From Halogranum amylolyticum (GTDB taxonomy: Archaea > Halobacteriota > Halobacteria > Halobacteriales > Haloferacaceae), in the NCBI RefSeq assembly GCF_900110465.1, contig NZ_FODV01000002.1, forward strand, positions 372,001 to 436,000: 64,000 nt of DNA. Direction: 5' to 3'. The translations under genes were made by a program, and so were the position numbers. The notes below the pieces were generated by a model, which was given only the letters and a program-made list of their open reading frames with translations, was not told the origin of the DNA and did no database searches. Shown here in pieces: positions 42,349-50,601 of this stretch; position 1 is the first letter of the stretch, and every line of letters begins with the position of its first letter.

Positions 42349-44148
42349 TCACCCCCTGTCCCACGTCACCTCGACCGGGAGATCCTCGCGCAGCAACTCG
42401 GCGACGTGGCAGGTGCGTTCGCCGTTGGTGACGATGCGGTCGACGATGGCGTCGTCGGCGTCGGTGGCGACGCTGACGTGGACCGCGAGCGACTCGACGG
42501 AGCCCTCCGGCGGCGTCGCCTCGACGTCGACGGTGATGTCGTCGAAGTCGACGTCCCGCATGTTCGCCTGCACGCCGATGCTGGAGGAGAGACAGGCCGC
42601 CAGCGACCCGAGGAAGAAGTCGACCGGCGTCGGCGCGCCGCCGCTGCCGCCGAACTGCTCGGTGACGCCGAACTCGTAGTCGAACGACCCCGCGGAGATG
42701 GATCCGTCGAAGTCGGCGTCGACCGACGCCGAGACGTGTCCCTCGGGGAGTTCGACGGGCGTCGCCTCTCGTCGGTCGACGCCTTCGAGTAGCGGCCAGG
42801 GGTCCTCGAGGTTGTCGACGAGCGTGTCGAGGAACCGCGCGGCGTCCGCGCCGTCGACGATACGGTGGTCGAACGAGAGGTCGAGCGGGAGCGCGCGTCG
42901 GAAGACGACGCTCCCGTCGTCGCCCCTGGTCGGCCGCTCGCTGATGGCGTTGACGCCGAGGATGGCGACCTGCGGCGGGTTGATCACCGGGTCGAACGAC
43001 TCGACGCCGAGCACGCCGAGGTTGGTGACGGTGAACGTGCCGCCCGAGAGGTCGTCCATCGTGTAGTCGCCAGAGAGCGCCCGCTCGGTCACCTCGGCAC
43101 GCTTCTCGGCGATGTCGACGACGTGGTCCGGCCCGACGTTCCGGACGACCGGCGCGATGAGTCCCGCTTCGACGTCGACGGCGACACAGAGGTTGTGGTC
43201 CTCGTGGAGGCGATGGACGTCGTCCTCGAACGTGGCGTTGAACTCGGGGTGGTCCGTGAGCGCCGCCGAGAGCGCCCGGAGCAGCACGTCGGTGACGGAG
43301 ACGTCGGCGGAGAACGTCTCGCTCGCGGCGTCGGCCGCCGCGAGCACCGCCTCCGCGTCGGCCGTCCGGTGTTCGGTGACGTGGACGGCCTCGCGGTAAC
43401 TCTGCCCGAGGCGGTCGGCGATGGTCCGGCGCATCCCCGAGAGGGGACGCTCGGTCGTTCGTCCGGCGGCACCGCTCGCCTCCCCCGACTCGGCCGCCGT
43501 CTCGACGTCCTCCTCGGTGACCGACCCCTGCGGCCCGGTCCCCTCGACGCTCGTCAGGTCGACGCCGAGGTCCTCGGCGCGCTTCTTCGCCCGCGGCGAG
43601 GCGCGGACGTCGCTCGTCGAGACGGAGTCGCCGACACCCTCGGCGGCCGCGACGACGTCCTGCTCGGTGATCGACCCCTGCGGTCCGGTTCCCTCCACAG
43701 TCACGAGGTCGACGTCGAGATCGTCGGCCCGCTGTCTCGCCCGCGGCGACGCCTTCACGTCACCCGACGACCCGCTGTCGCTCCGGCGTGTGACGGACGA
43801 CGACCGTTCGGACGAAGCCGCCTGCGTACTCGCCTGAGCGGGTTCCTCGGCCTCGGTCTCGACCGCTCCCGACTCGCCGACCTCCGCTTCGAGCGCCGCG
43901 ATCTCCTCGTCGGCTGCGGCGACGATACCGAGGACGCCACCGGGTTCCGTCGCGTCCCCCTCGTCGAGATACCGCCGTCGAAGCACGCCGTCCTCGCGCG
44001 CCTCGATCTCGGCGGCCGTCTTTTCGGACTCGATCTCCGCCAGCGTGTCGCCCTTTTCAACCGACTCCCCCTCGTCGACGACCCACTTCGTGATGGTCCC
44101 CGACTTCATCTCCATCCCGAGTTTCGGCATCTTGACGATATATCCCAT
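42349..44148 (-). CDS. 2-oxoacid dehydrogenase E2 fused to an OsmC domain
   Basis: A 599-residue multidomain protein. Lipoyl domain 1-80 with lipoyl-lysine K43 (ESEKTAAE); linker 81-130; two E3/E1-binding domains in tandem, 131-166 and 181-216 (both ASPRA...GTGPQGS(I/V)TE.DV); acyltransferase core about 235-455 with catalytic H428 and D432 in SFDHRIVDG; and a C-terminal OsmC domain about 468-599 with the two redox cysteines C519 (LAACLSSS) and C580 (ERTCHVAE), 61 apart. Normal E2 proteins end after the core. OsmC/Ohr peroxidases are reduced by lipoyl groups, so the fusion could couple the complex to peroxide removal. E1 genes lie across the gap; no E3 gene here. Confidence 0.92.
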   Translation of the reverse strand: MGYIVKMPKLGMEMKSGTITKWVVDEGESVEKGDTLAEIESEKTAAEIEAREDGVLRRRYLDEGDATEPGGVLGIVAAADEEIAALEAEVGESGAVETEAEEPAQASTQAASSERSSSVTRRSDSGSSGDVKASPRARQRADDLDVDLVTVEGTGPQGSITEQDVVAAAEGVGDSVSTSDVRASPRAKKRAEDLGVDLTSVEGTGPQGSVTEEDVETAAESGEASGAAGRTTERPLSGMRRTIADRLGQSYREAVHVTEHRTADAEAVLAAADAASETFSADVSVTDVLLRALSAALTDHPEFNATFEDDVHRLHEDHNLCVAVDVEAGLIAPVVRNVGPDHVVDIAEKRAEVTERALSGDYTMDDLSGGTFTVTNLGVLGVESFDPVINPPQVAILGVNAISERPTRGDDGSVVFRRALPLDLSFDHRIVDGADAARFLDTLVDNLEDPWPLLEGVDRREATPVELPEGHVSASVDADFDGSISAGSFDYEFGVTEQFGGSGGAPTPVDFFLGSLAACLSSSIGVQANMRDVDFDDITVDVEATPPEGSVESLAVHVSVATDADDAIVDRIVTNGERTCHVAELLREDLPVEVTWDRG

Positions 44149-44173
44149 GACATAACACCACACAGTCGTTCGT

Positions 44174-44180
44174 GATAAAT
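44174..44180 (-). promoter_or_regulatory. TATA-like box of the E2-OsmC gene
   Basis: On minus, ATTTATC about 29 nt before the ATG at 44148 in the short divergent region shared with thi4. Confidence 0.45.
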
Positions 44181-44209
44181 CGCTACGGTGGAGAAGACGT
44201 GACCCAAGG

Positions 44210-44214
44210 TTTAA
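44210..44214 (+). promoter_or_regulatory. TATA-like box of thi4
   Basis: TTTAA, in GGTTTAACTACC, about 28 nt before the thi4 ATG at 44240. The last base overlaps the left arm of the dyad that follows. Confidence 0.5.
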
Positions 44215-44239
44215 CTACCCAGTAATATCACTAGGTAGT
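44214..44239. promoter_or_regulatory. Dyad between thi4 TATA box and start codon
   Basis: Arms ACTACCCAGT and ACTAGGTAGT (one mismatch) around a 6-nt centre AATATC. It spans exactly from the TATA box to the base before the ATG, so a bound protein would block transcription start. A thiamine-responsive repressor (ThiR, encoded at 47902-48804) is the obvious candidate ligand. The sequence is too short to be a TPP riboswitch and lacks its conserved core. Confidence 0.55.
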
Positions 44240-45166
44240 ATGTCGGCATTCACCGGCTTCAGCGACGCAGACGAGGCACAGGTCACACGCGCGATCGCCA
44301 ACGAGTGGGGCGACGAGTTCCTCGATTTCACGGAGAGCGACGTCATCGTCGTCGGCGGCGGACCGTCGGGACTCGTCGCGGCTAAGGAGCTCGCGGAGCG
44401 CGGCGTGAAGACGATGATCGTCGAGAAGAACAACTATCTCGGTGGCGGGTTCTGGCTCGGCGGGTTCCTGATGAACACGGTCACCGTCCGCGACCCGGCA
44501 CAGGAAGTGCTCGACGAGCTCGGCGTCCCCTACGAGGCGACCGAGGAGGTCGACGGGCTCTACACGGCGAAGGGGCCGCACGCCTGTTCGGCGCTCATCG
44601 CCGCCGCCTGTGACGCCGGCGTGAAGGTACAGAACATGACCGAGTTCACCGACGTCGTCGTCCGCGAGAACCACCGCGTCTCGGGCGTCGTGATGAACTG
44701 GACGCCGGTCCACGCGCTCCCTCGGGAGCTGACCTGTGTCGACCCCATCGCCGTCGAGTCGGAACTCGTCGTCGACGCGACGGGTCACGACGCGGTCGTC
44801 GTCTCCAAGCTACAGGAGCGTGACGTCCTCGACGCACCCGGTATCGAACACGCCCGCGAACACAACACCGGGATGGACCAGACCGAGGACGGCCAGTACG
44901 GTGCCCCCGGCCACGACTCGCCGGGCCACGACTCGATGTGGGTCAAAGAGAGCGAGGACAAGGTCGTCGACTACACCGGGAAGGTCCACGACGGACTCGT
45001 CGCGACGGGACTGGCGACGGCGACGACCCACGGGCTGCCCCGGATGGGGCCGACGTTCGGCGCGATGTTACTCTCCGGCAAGCGCGCCGCCCAGGTCGCC
45101 CTCGACGAACTCGAGGTCGACGCCGACCCCGTCGACCTGACCCGGCCGGTCCCCGCCGACGACTGA
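44240..45166 (+). CDS. thi4: Thiamine thiazole synthase (Thi4, cysteine-donor type)
   Basis: Builds the thiazole moiety of thiamine from NAD, glycine and sulfur. The 308-residue protein has an N-terminal dinucleotide fold ([21 protein letters not shown], about 35-55), the [13 protein letters not shown] loop, and C166 in ELTCVDPIA. This cysteine is at the place of the sulfur-donating cysteine of yeast Thi4 and of the Haloferax enzyme, so the protein is probably a single-turnover sulfur donor rather than the sulfide-using methanogen type that has histidine. The 73-nt upstream region carries a TATA box and a dyad. Confidence 0.93.
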   Translation: MSAFTGFSDADEAQVTRAIANEWGDEFLDFTESDVIVVGGGPSGLVAAKELAERGVKTMIVEKNNYLGGGFWLGGFLMNTVTVRDPAQEVLDELGVPYEATEEVDGLYTAKGPHACSALIAAACDAGVKVQNMTEFTDVVVRENHRVSGVVMNWTPVHALPRELTCVDPIAVESELVVDATGHDAVVVSKLQERDVLDAPGIEHAREHNTGMDQTEDGQYGAPGHDSPGHDSMWVKESEDKVVDYTGKVHDGLVATGLATATTHGLPRMGPTFGAMLLSGKRAAQVALDELEVDADPVDLTRPVPADD

Positions 45167-45215
45167 CCACAGGTCGGCTCTCTTCTCCCTCAGACGTTTT
45201 CAGTTCTCGACGGAG

Positions 45216-46157
45216 CTACGTCCCGTCGAGTGCGTCGTCGGCGTCCATCGTGAGTTCGAACGACCGGAGCGCGTCGGGGTACGGTGAACGCGGCAGCGAC
45301 AGATCGTCCGCCTCGACGGCATCGACGAAGGCCGCTAGTTCCTTCTCGTAGGGACGCCTGTCACCCTCGACATGGATCATCTCGCCGTCGACGGTCCCAC
45401 GGAGGGTGTGAGAGACGAGATCGAGTTCGAGACGACAGTTCTCCGCGACGACTTCGAGGCTCACGTCTTTCTCCGGCGAGACGGACGTCGAGGAGACCTG
45501 ACTCACCGCCCCGTTCTCGTGACGCATCGCGACCACCGACGAGTCGGCGAAGTCGATGTCGTCTGTGACGACGCGCTGGCCGCCGAAGGCGGCGTAGTCG
45601 GCCACTTCGCCACCGAAGTCGCGGACGAGGTCGAAGACGTGGACGGACTGTTCGACGAGTTGCCCGCCCGACTCGGCTTTCTGCGTCCACCACGGGAGCG
45701 GGGAGACGCCGTCCACCCAGCGTCCCTCGATGTGGGTCACCGGACGACCGGCGAGGAGTTCGTGGGCGCGCTCGACCACGTCGGCGTAGCGGAACTGGTG
45801 GCCGACCTGCGTCACGACGTCGTTTGTCTCGACGGCGTCGCGGACCTCGCGTGCAGTCTCACGCGAGAGGGCGAGTGGCTTCTCGACGAACAGCGCGACG
45901 CCGTGTTCGGCGATCAGCTGTTCCTGTCCCTCGTGTGCGAACGGCGGGACTGCCACGATAACGGCGTCGGGGTCTGCGCCTGTGAGGAGCGACTCGACGT
46001 CCGGATAAGTGGATGCATCCCGCGGTTCGGCGAGTGCGCGGGCGCTCTCCTCTGTTCGGGAACAGACGCCGACGAGTCTCGCGCCGACGGCGTCGAAATG
46101 CTCCAGATGCATCTTCGCCATCCCACCAGCACCGACGAGTCCGATATCGACTGTCAT
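45216..46157 (-). CDS. Gfo/Idh/MocA-family oxidoreductase
   Basis: A 313-residue NAD(P)-dependent dehydrogenase acting on a sugar, inositol or related polyol. The Rossmann motif is GLVGAGGMAKMHLEH (about 6-20), FVEKPLALS (about 90-98) gives the conserved EKP, and GHQFRYADVVERA plus GGQLVEQSVHVFDLVRDFGGEV (about 164-185) provide the family's C-terminal substrate site with His. Length is normal. No neighbouring sugar genes point to a substrate. Confidence 0.88.
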   Translation of the reverse strand: MTVDIGLVGAGGMAKMHLEHFDAVGARLVGVCSRTEESARALAEPRDASTYPDVESLLTGADPDAVIVAVPPFAHEGQEQLIAEHGVALFVEKPLALSRETAREVRDAVETNDVVTQVGHQFRYADVVERAHELLAGRPVTHIEGRWVDGVSPLPWWTQKAESGGQLVEQSVHVFDLVRDFGGEVADYAAFGGQRVVTDDIDFADSSVVAMRHENGAVSQVSSTSVSPEKDVSLEVVAENCRLELDLVSHTLRGTVDGEMIHVEGDRRPYEKELAAFVDAVEADDLSLPRSPYPDALRSFELTMDADDALDGT

Positions 46158-46243
46158 ACCGGCGGCAGAGACGCCGCACAGTTCAAGATGTGGGTTCGAC
46201 GAAGTCTGCAGGGGACGTCTCGGACGTCGTACCTCTCCTCCGA

Positions 46244-47161
46244 CTAATCACCGGTCTCGACCGTGGGAGAGTCCTCGAGTCGCCAGTCCGGGGAGACGCC
46301 GACGAGACCCGCACTCACGTCCCACAGTCGTCGTCTGGCGACCTCGTCGTACGAGGCGTCCGACGACTCCGTCACCTCGCCGTCGCTGAGGTACGCACCG
46401 GTCACGTCGGCGAGGTCCGGGTCCACCGCCGCCCGGATCAGCGTTTCTGCGCCCGCCTTGACGTCTTTCGTGAACGGCAGCGGGAGTCGTTTGAACGCGC
46501 CGAACAACAGGCGGGTCCGGAGCGACGCCTCACGCGTGAGTCCGGTACTCGGGACGAAGCCCGGATTGACGGCGGTGGCGACGACGCCGGTCCCCCCGAG
46601 ACGGTCGGCGAGTTCGTACGTGAAGAGCAGGTTCGCCAGTTTCGAGCGGGCGTACGCCTGCATCCCGTCGTAGTCGCGTTCGCTTTGAAGGTTCGAGAAC
46701 TCCATCGACGCCCGGGTGTGAATCCCCGAAGAGACGGTGACGACCCGGGCCGGTGCACTGTCGACCAGCAGGTCGGCGAGGTCGTGGGTCAGGAGGTACG
46801 GCGCGAGGTGGTTGACGGCGAGCGTCGACTCGACGCCGTCGTCGGTCTCGGTTCGTCGGCTCCGGTGGATTCCCGCGTTGTTCACGAGCACGTCCAGTCG
46901 GTCGTGTCGGTCGCGGAAGCGGGCGGCGAGTCGACGGACGCTCGCCTGCGAAGCGAGGTCCGCACGGTAGAACTCGCTCCAGCCGTCGCCGTTTCGCTCG
47001 GCCACGTCGGCCGCCACGTCCTCGCCGCGAGCGCGGTCGCGGCCGACGACGGCGAGAGACGCGCCGCGGTCGGCGAGCGTGCGGGCGGTTTCGGCACCGA
47101 GGCCACTGGTGCCGCCGGTGAGGAGGACGACCGTTCCGTCGAGACTGTCGGAGGACGTCAT
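46244..47161 (-). CDS. Short-chain dehydrogenase/reductase
   Basis: A classical-extended SDR of 305 residues, closest in layout to retinol dehydrogenase/WW-domain oxidoreductase-type members. Visible motifs: TGGTSGLG at 15-22 for the cofactor, NNAG, the catalytic Ser in VTVSSG and the YARSK pair (Tyr and Lys) about residues 167-171. The substrate is unknown; NADP preference is suggested by VVGRDRARG after the second strand. It is transcribed leftward with the Gfo-type gene (86 nt gap) and the methyltransferase. Confidence 0.88.
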   Translation of the reverse strand: MTSSDSLDGTVVLLTGGTSGLGAETARTLADRGASLAVVGRDRARGEDVAADVAERNGDGWSEFYRADLASQASVRRLAARFRDRHDRLDVLVNNAGIHRSRRTETDDGVESTLAVNHLAPYLLTHDLADLLVDSAPARVVTVSSGIHTRASMEFSNLQSERDYDGMQAYARSKLANLLFTYELADRLGGTGVVATAVNPGFVPSTGLTREASLRTRLLFGAFKRLPLPFTKDVKAGAETLIRAAVDPDLADVTGAYLSDGEVTESSDASYDEVARRRLWDVSAGLVGVSPDWRLEDSPTVETGD

Positions 47162-47214
47162 GTCCGCGGGCTACTCGCGGCGAGGGGATAAACCCGAGTG
47201 CGACTCGGAGAGCG

Positions 47215-47895
47215 CTACTCGACCGTCCCGGCGGCCAACCGGGCGAACCCCAGCGCGTGCGTCGAGTAGTGGGCGTCCTCGCAGCGGTCGCGGAGCGCGC
47301 GCTGGGCCGCGGCGACCCGGTCGTCGAGGAGGCGAGGCGCGTCGGCGACGTTGCGCCGGCGCTTCGAGGGGAGGCCGGCGAACACTAGCCCGGAAAAGAG
47401 AGCGTTGAGCGGCCGACCTACCTGCTCCGTGCTCCGGGCGAGGTCGAGCAACCCGAGTCGGCCGCCCTCGCCGACGAGGTCAGCCCAGTCGTCGACCGCG
47501 GCGACGGGGTTGGCGAGCATCCCCGAGACGAACGAGGCGAAGACGGCGTCGGCGTCGGCGACGGGCGGACGGGCGGCGTCACCGGCGACGACGTGGACGT
47601 TCTCCCAGCCCTCGCGCTCGATGCGGTCGCGGGCCTCCGCGAGCATCCCCCCTGTGAGGTCGACGCCGACGACGGTTCCCTCGTCGCCGACGCGGTCGCG
47701 GAGGTAGGGGAAGTTCGCGCCCGTTCCACAGCCCATCTCGACGACCGTGTCGCCGGGGTTCGCCGCGAGGCGGGTGATGGCCCGCTCGCGGAGGCCGCCG
47801 AGCCCGGGTGTGTGACTCGCGAGTGTATCGTACAACCCCGCCCAGCGGGTGTAGAACTGTTGTGTCTCGGCGACGCCGGGGGTGCCCTCGGTCAT
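47215..47895 (-). CDS. Class I SAM-dependent methyltransferase
   Basis: A 226-residue methyltransferase of the UbiE/Methyltransf_11 type. Motif I is VVEMGCGTGANFPYLRDRVG (about 51-70), followed by VVGVDLTGGML and the motif with GDAARPPVADADAVFASFVSGML. The N terminus (QQFYTRWAGLYDTLASHTPG) fits quinone- or lipid-directed members. Substrate is unknown. It lies immediately downstream of thiR with 6 nt between thiR stop and its start, so dcd-thiR-methyltransferase form one likely transcript. Confidence 0.85.
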   Translation of the reverse strand: MTEGTPGVAETQQFYTRWAGLYDTLASHTPGLGGLRERAITRLAANPGDTVVEMGCGTGANFPYLRDRVGDEGTVVGVDLTGGMLAEARDRIEREGWENVHVVAGDAARPPVADADAVFASFVSGMLANPVAAVDDWADLVGEGGRLGLLDLARSTEQVGRPLNALFSGLVFAGLPSKRRRNVADAPRLLDDRVAAAQRALRDRCEDAHYSTHALGFARLAAGTVE

Positions 47896-47901
47896 GCCTC
47901 C

Positions 47902-48804
47902 CTAGAGGAGGACCTCACGGACGACGCTTGCGGCCGTCGCCGCGTCGGGAGCCAGCACGTACGTGATCGCTTCGATGCCGTAGCCGCCGGTCTGATACAG
48001 CACGAACGTCTCGGCGTGGTCCGCTCCCTCCAGCGCCGCGACGATGGGGTCGGTCGGTGCTTCGGGGTCGAACTCGACGGTCTCGTAGCCGGCGTCGGCG
48101 AACCGCTGGACGACGTCGGCGTCGTAGCGGAGGTTGACTGCGGCGCGGACGTCGGTGTCGGCCTCGCGCGCCGCCAACAGGACGCCCGCGACGTGCTCGC
48201 TGACGCCGAACTCCGGGTCGCTCGGCACCGTCGCTCGCCCCTTGACGTCGAAGATGCGGCCGGGGACGGCCGCGACGTCTTCGATCCCCTGGGCGTCGGG
48301 GAGACACTCCGCGATGTTCGACCCGACGTTCGGGATGAGGTTCGCGAAGCCGCTGGCGCTCGTGAGCGTCCGGACGCCGCGACGGACCGACGAGAGCACC
48401 CGCTCGGTCGTCCTGAGACTGCTCTCGGGGTCGTGGATGTTAAAGTCGCCCTCGTAGTCGGCGAGTTCGGGCATCGACTCCTCGTGGAGCGCCGCCAGCA
48501 GGTCGCCGTCCTCCAACTGCCGGATGAGCACCTCGGTCTCGACGAGCGCCTGCACGCTCGACACGTCGCCGGCGGCGAGCCCGTCGGCGACGCGCTCGAC
48601 GAGGTCCAACACCCGTTCGTCGTCGAGCACCTCCTGTCGCTGGGCGACGCTGCCGTGGGCGTACTTCGAAACGGCGCTCTGGCTGATGCCGAGCGCCCCG
48701 GCGACCTCGTGCTGGGTGAACCCGCGCTCGCGGAGTTCGCTCGCGAGCATCGACCGGAACGTCGGGAGGAACTCCTCGACGACGACCTCTTCGATGAACT
48801 TCAT
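47902..48804 (-). CDS. thiR: HTH-ThiN thiamine regulator ThiR
   Basis: A 300-residue protein: N-terminal Xre-type HTH ([20 protein letters not shown], about 28-47), a middle helical part, and a C-terminal ThiN domain (about 125-300; [16 protein letters not shown] ... [11 protein letters not shown] ... [11 protein letters not shown]). Fused HTH-ThiN proteins are the archaeal ThiR repressors that sense thiamine phosphate; enzymatic ThiN is usually fused to ThiD instead. The ATG at 48804 overlaps the dcd stop by 4 nt. thi4 with a promoter dyad is 3.7 kb away and a likely target. The longer frame to 49020 is rejected because it runs back into dcd. Confidence 0.88.
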   Translation of the reverse strand: MKFIEEVVVEEFLPTFRSMLASELRERGFTQHEVAGALGISQSAVSKYAHGSVAQRQEVLDDERVLDLVERVADGLAAGDVSSVQALVETEVLIRQLEDGDLLAALHEESMPELADYEGDFNIHDPESSLRTTERVLSSVRRGVRTLTSASGFANLIPNVGSNIAECLPDAQGIEDVAAVPGRIFDVKGRATVPSDPEFGVSEHVAGVLLAAREADTDVRAAVNLRYDADVVQRFADAGYETVEFDPEAPTDPIVAALEGADHAETFVLYQTGGYGIEAITYVLAPDAATAASVVREVLL

Positions 48805-49382
48805 TTGCTGAACTCGGGGTCGTTGCCGATCCGGGACGCCTGCGGTCCCGCCTGGTCCTGGTACTTCGACCCTCGCTCCTCGCCGTACGGGCGGGCGGCA
48901 GGCGACGTGAGTTTCGTGAACGTCAACTGCGAGATGCGCATCCCGGGCGTGAGCGCGACGGGTGCGGAGCCGAGGTTCGACAGTTCGAGCGTGATCTGCC
49001 CCTGGTACCCCGGATCGCACAGGCCGGCCGTGGCGTGGACCACGACCGCCAGTCGGCCGAGCGACGAGCGTCCCTCGACGTGGGCGACGAGGTCCGGCGG
49101 GATCTCGACGCGTTCGGCGGTGGTGCCGAGCACGAAGTCGCCGGGGTGGAGGATGAACTCATCGCCCTCCGCGACGGTCGTCTCGCGGATGTACGTCGAC
49201 ACCTCGTCCTCGCGGTTGGGGTGGATACAGGAGATGTTGGTCCGCTGGAACTCCAGGAACTCCGACCCGAGTCGGAGGTCGATGCTGGCCGGTTGGACCT
49301 GCATGTCGATGTCCTCGAGCGGGTCGACGACGAGGTCGCCCTCCTCGAGCCGTTTCAGCAGGTCGGCGTCCGAGAGTATCAT
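48801..49382 (-). CDS. dcd: dCTP deaminase
   Basis: Deaminates dCTP to dUTP (mono-functional) or to dUMP in bifunctional archaeal forms, feeding dTMP synthesis. The 193-residue trimer-forming protein begins [15 protein letters not shown], has [16 protein letters not shown], and the active-site segment [35 protein letters not shown] (about 126-160). The C-terminal tail is glycine/charged ([17 protein letters not shown]), as in family members that close over the triphosphate. The ATG at 49382 is used; the frame to 49643 is non-coding. Overlaps thiR by 4 nt. Confidence 0.93.
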   Translation of the reverse strand: MILSDADLLKRLEEGDLVVDPLEDIDMQVQPASIDLRLGSEFLEFQRTNISCIHPNREDEVSTYIRETTVAEGDEFILHPGDFVLGTTAERVEIPPDLVAHVEGRSSLGRLAVVVHATAGLCDPGYQGQITLELSNLGSAPVALTPGMRISQLTFTKLTSPAARPYGEERGSKYQDQAGPQASRIGNDPEFSK

Positions 49383-49486
49383 ATGCTGAGGGTACGCCGG
49401 AGGGGGTAAAAACTCCCCGTCAGCGACCTCGACCGTGGAACGGCGTCGGATCGGCGGAGTGTCTCTCCCGAGCGACTGACTGTCGG

Positions 49487-49500
49487 CCTGAGTACTCAGG
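49487..49500. promoter_or_regulatory. 14-bp perfect palindrome upstream of dcd
   Basis: CCTGAGTACTCAGG reads the same on both strands. It is about 105 nt before the dcd start and could be an operator; no matching site is seen near other genes in the window. Confidence 0.35.
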
Positions 49501-49638
49501 GGGGAAGAGTATCTGTAACGAGCGCATATCGTCTCACGGGTGAACGACACCCGCAGGACAGGCCGGGTGTGTCTGTACGTACACACCGCCGACCAGCAGA
49601 CAGTCGGCGATCGGTCACCGTCTGGCAGTTCCAAACCC

Positions 49639-49663
49639 GTCACGTCAGTTCCTCAGACGTGAC
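49639..49663. repeat. Inverted repeat upstream of pth2
   Basis: GTCACGTC and GACGTGAC, a perfect 8-bp pair separated by 9 nt, about 100 nt before the pth2 start. Could be an operator or a transcript hairpin; no T run follows, so a terminator is less likely. Confidence 0.35.
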
Positions 49664-49732
49664 GTTCCCTTTCTCCGACCGCCGTCGACGACCCCCCAGC
49701 GGTGGCGCGGGACGGACGGCGATGGCAGGTGA

Positions 49733-49738
49733 TTTACC
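49733..49738 (+). promoter_or_regulatory. TATA-like box of pth2
   Basis: TTTACC about 25 nt before the ATG at 49760, within GGTGATTTACCG. Confidence 0.4.
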
Positions 49739-49759
49739 GTCGGCCGGATGACAACGGGT

Positions 49760-50098
49760 ATGAAACAGGCCATCGTCGCTCGCACGGACATCGGGATGGG
49801 TCGCGGAAAGCTCGCCGCGCAGGTCGCCCACGCGTCGCTGTCGGCCTACGAGGACGCCGACGACCGGACGCGCAAGAAGTGGAAGGGAGAGGGACAGAAG
49901 AAGGTCGTACTGAAGGCCAGCGGCGAGAAGGCGCTGTTCGAGCTAGCCGACCTCGCCGAACGCGAGGGGCTGCCGAACGCCATCATCCGCGACGCCGGTC
50001 ACACCCAGTTGGAGCCCGGGACGGTGACCGCTCTCGCGGTCGGCCCCGGACCGGACAACCTCGTCGACAAGGTGACCGGCGACCTCTCGCTGTACTGA
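49760..50098 (+). CDS. pth2: Peptidyl-tRNA hydrolase, archaeal type
   Basis: Releases tRNA from stalled peptidyl-tRNA. The 112-residue Pth2 protein starts [20 protein letters not shown] with the catalytic QVAHAS motif (about 22-27), then [21 protein letters not shown], the [22 protein letters not shown] active-site segment, and ends [11 protein letters not shown]. All conserved residues are present. The start MKQAIV fits the family and the TATA-like element at 49733; an ATG 12 nt upstream (MTTG) is in frame and cannot be excluded. It is convergent with the following unknown gene. Confidence 0.93.
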   Translation: MKQAIVARTDIGMGRGKLAAQVAHASLSAYEDADDRTRKKWKGEGQKKVVLKASGEKALFELADLAEREGLPNAIIRDAGHTQLEPGTVTALAVGPGPDNLVDKVTGDLSLY

Positions 50099-50104
50099 GC
50101 CCGC

Positions 50105-50491
50105 TCAGACCATCTCTTCTGCGGTGTCGACGCCGACGACGACGCCGACCGTCCCCTCGTCGAACTGCACGCTCTCGACGGCCGAGTCGAACAGCAGTTT
50201 CGCCTGTCGCGTGTGTGCCTCCCGCGCGGCGGTGACGAGCGGCTCCTCGAAGTCGACCGTCTCCGTCGCCGCGGTCCAGTCGTCCGTCGAGACCGCGTAC
50301 GCCCGGCGGTCCTCGACGGTCACGTACTCACCGTGTTCGAAGTCGGAGTGGTGGCCGCGGAGTTCGGCGTCGATCACCACGAGCGCGTCGGCGACGTCGG
50401 CGGTCTCGAGGTCGCGTTCTGCTGCCGCTTCTTCGACGACGCGTTCGTCGATCGGGGCTTCGCGGATCGCTTTGGTGGACACGTCGGACAT
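50105..50491 (-). CDS. Uncharacterised acidic protein
   Basis: A 128-residue protein rich in Asp, Glu, Ala and Val with no recognised family. The N-terminal half is predicted helical (REAPIDERVVEEAAAERDLETADVADALVVIDAELRGHHSDFE across about 10-52), the C-terminal half strand-rich (YVTVEDRRAYAVS, GTVGVVVGVDTAEEM). HHSDFE might bind metal but no established motif is seen. A minus-strand element CTAAAAAC about 35 nt before its ATG could be its promoter. It ends 6 nt from the pth2 stop (convergent). Confidence 0.6.
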   Translation of the reverse strand: MSDVSTKAIREAPIDERVVEEAAAERDLETADVADALVVIDAELRGHHSDFEHGEYVTVEDRRAYAVSTDDWTAATETVDFEEPLVTAAREAHTRQAKLLFDSAVESVQFDEGTVGVVVGVDTAEEMV

Positions 50492-50571
50492 AATTCTCGT
50501 ATCGAGGGAGGGGTCTGCGTCGTTTTTAGGGCTGTGGCCGCCCGACCGAACTGCGGGGCGAGAGTGGAGCG

Positions 50572-50577
50572 TTTATC
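50572..50577 (+). promoter_or_regulatory. TATA-like box upstream of the truD leader ORF
   Basis: TTTATC about 28 nt before the ATG at 50602 and 62 nt before the truD ATG. Transcription would therefore begin at the short ORF, not at truD. Confidence 0.5.
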
Positions 50578-50601
50578 CGCGTCCTCGCGAAAAGACGACC
50601 G

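Larger units (their letters stand above)
49383..49759. other. Divergent intergenic region with palindromes
   Basis: A 377-nt gap between dcd (leftward) and pth2 (rightward) without a supported gene. It holds a perfect 14-bp palindrome, a TGTACGTACA palindrome at 49574-49583, a GTCACGTC/GACGTGAC inverted repeat, and the pth2 promoter element. Frames through the gap (e.g. 49569-49751) encode Arg-rich peptides and are not called. Confidence 0.5.

Noticed and set aside
44164..44239. TPP riboswitch upstream of thi4
   Set aside because: The leader is too short and lacks the conserved THI-box core; a DNA dyad between TATA and ATG fits protein regulation better.
49569..49751. 60-codon ORF before pth2
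   Set aside because: Arg-rich, crosses palindromes and the pth2 promoter element.
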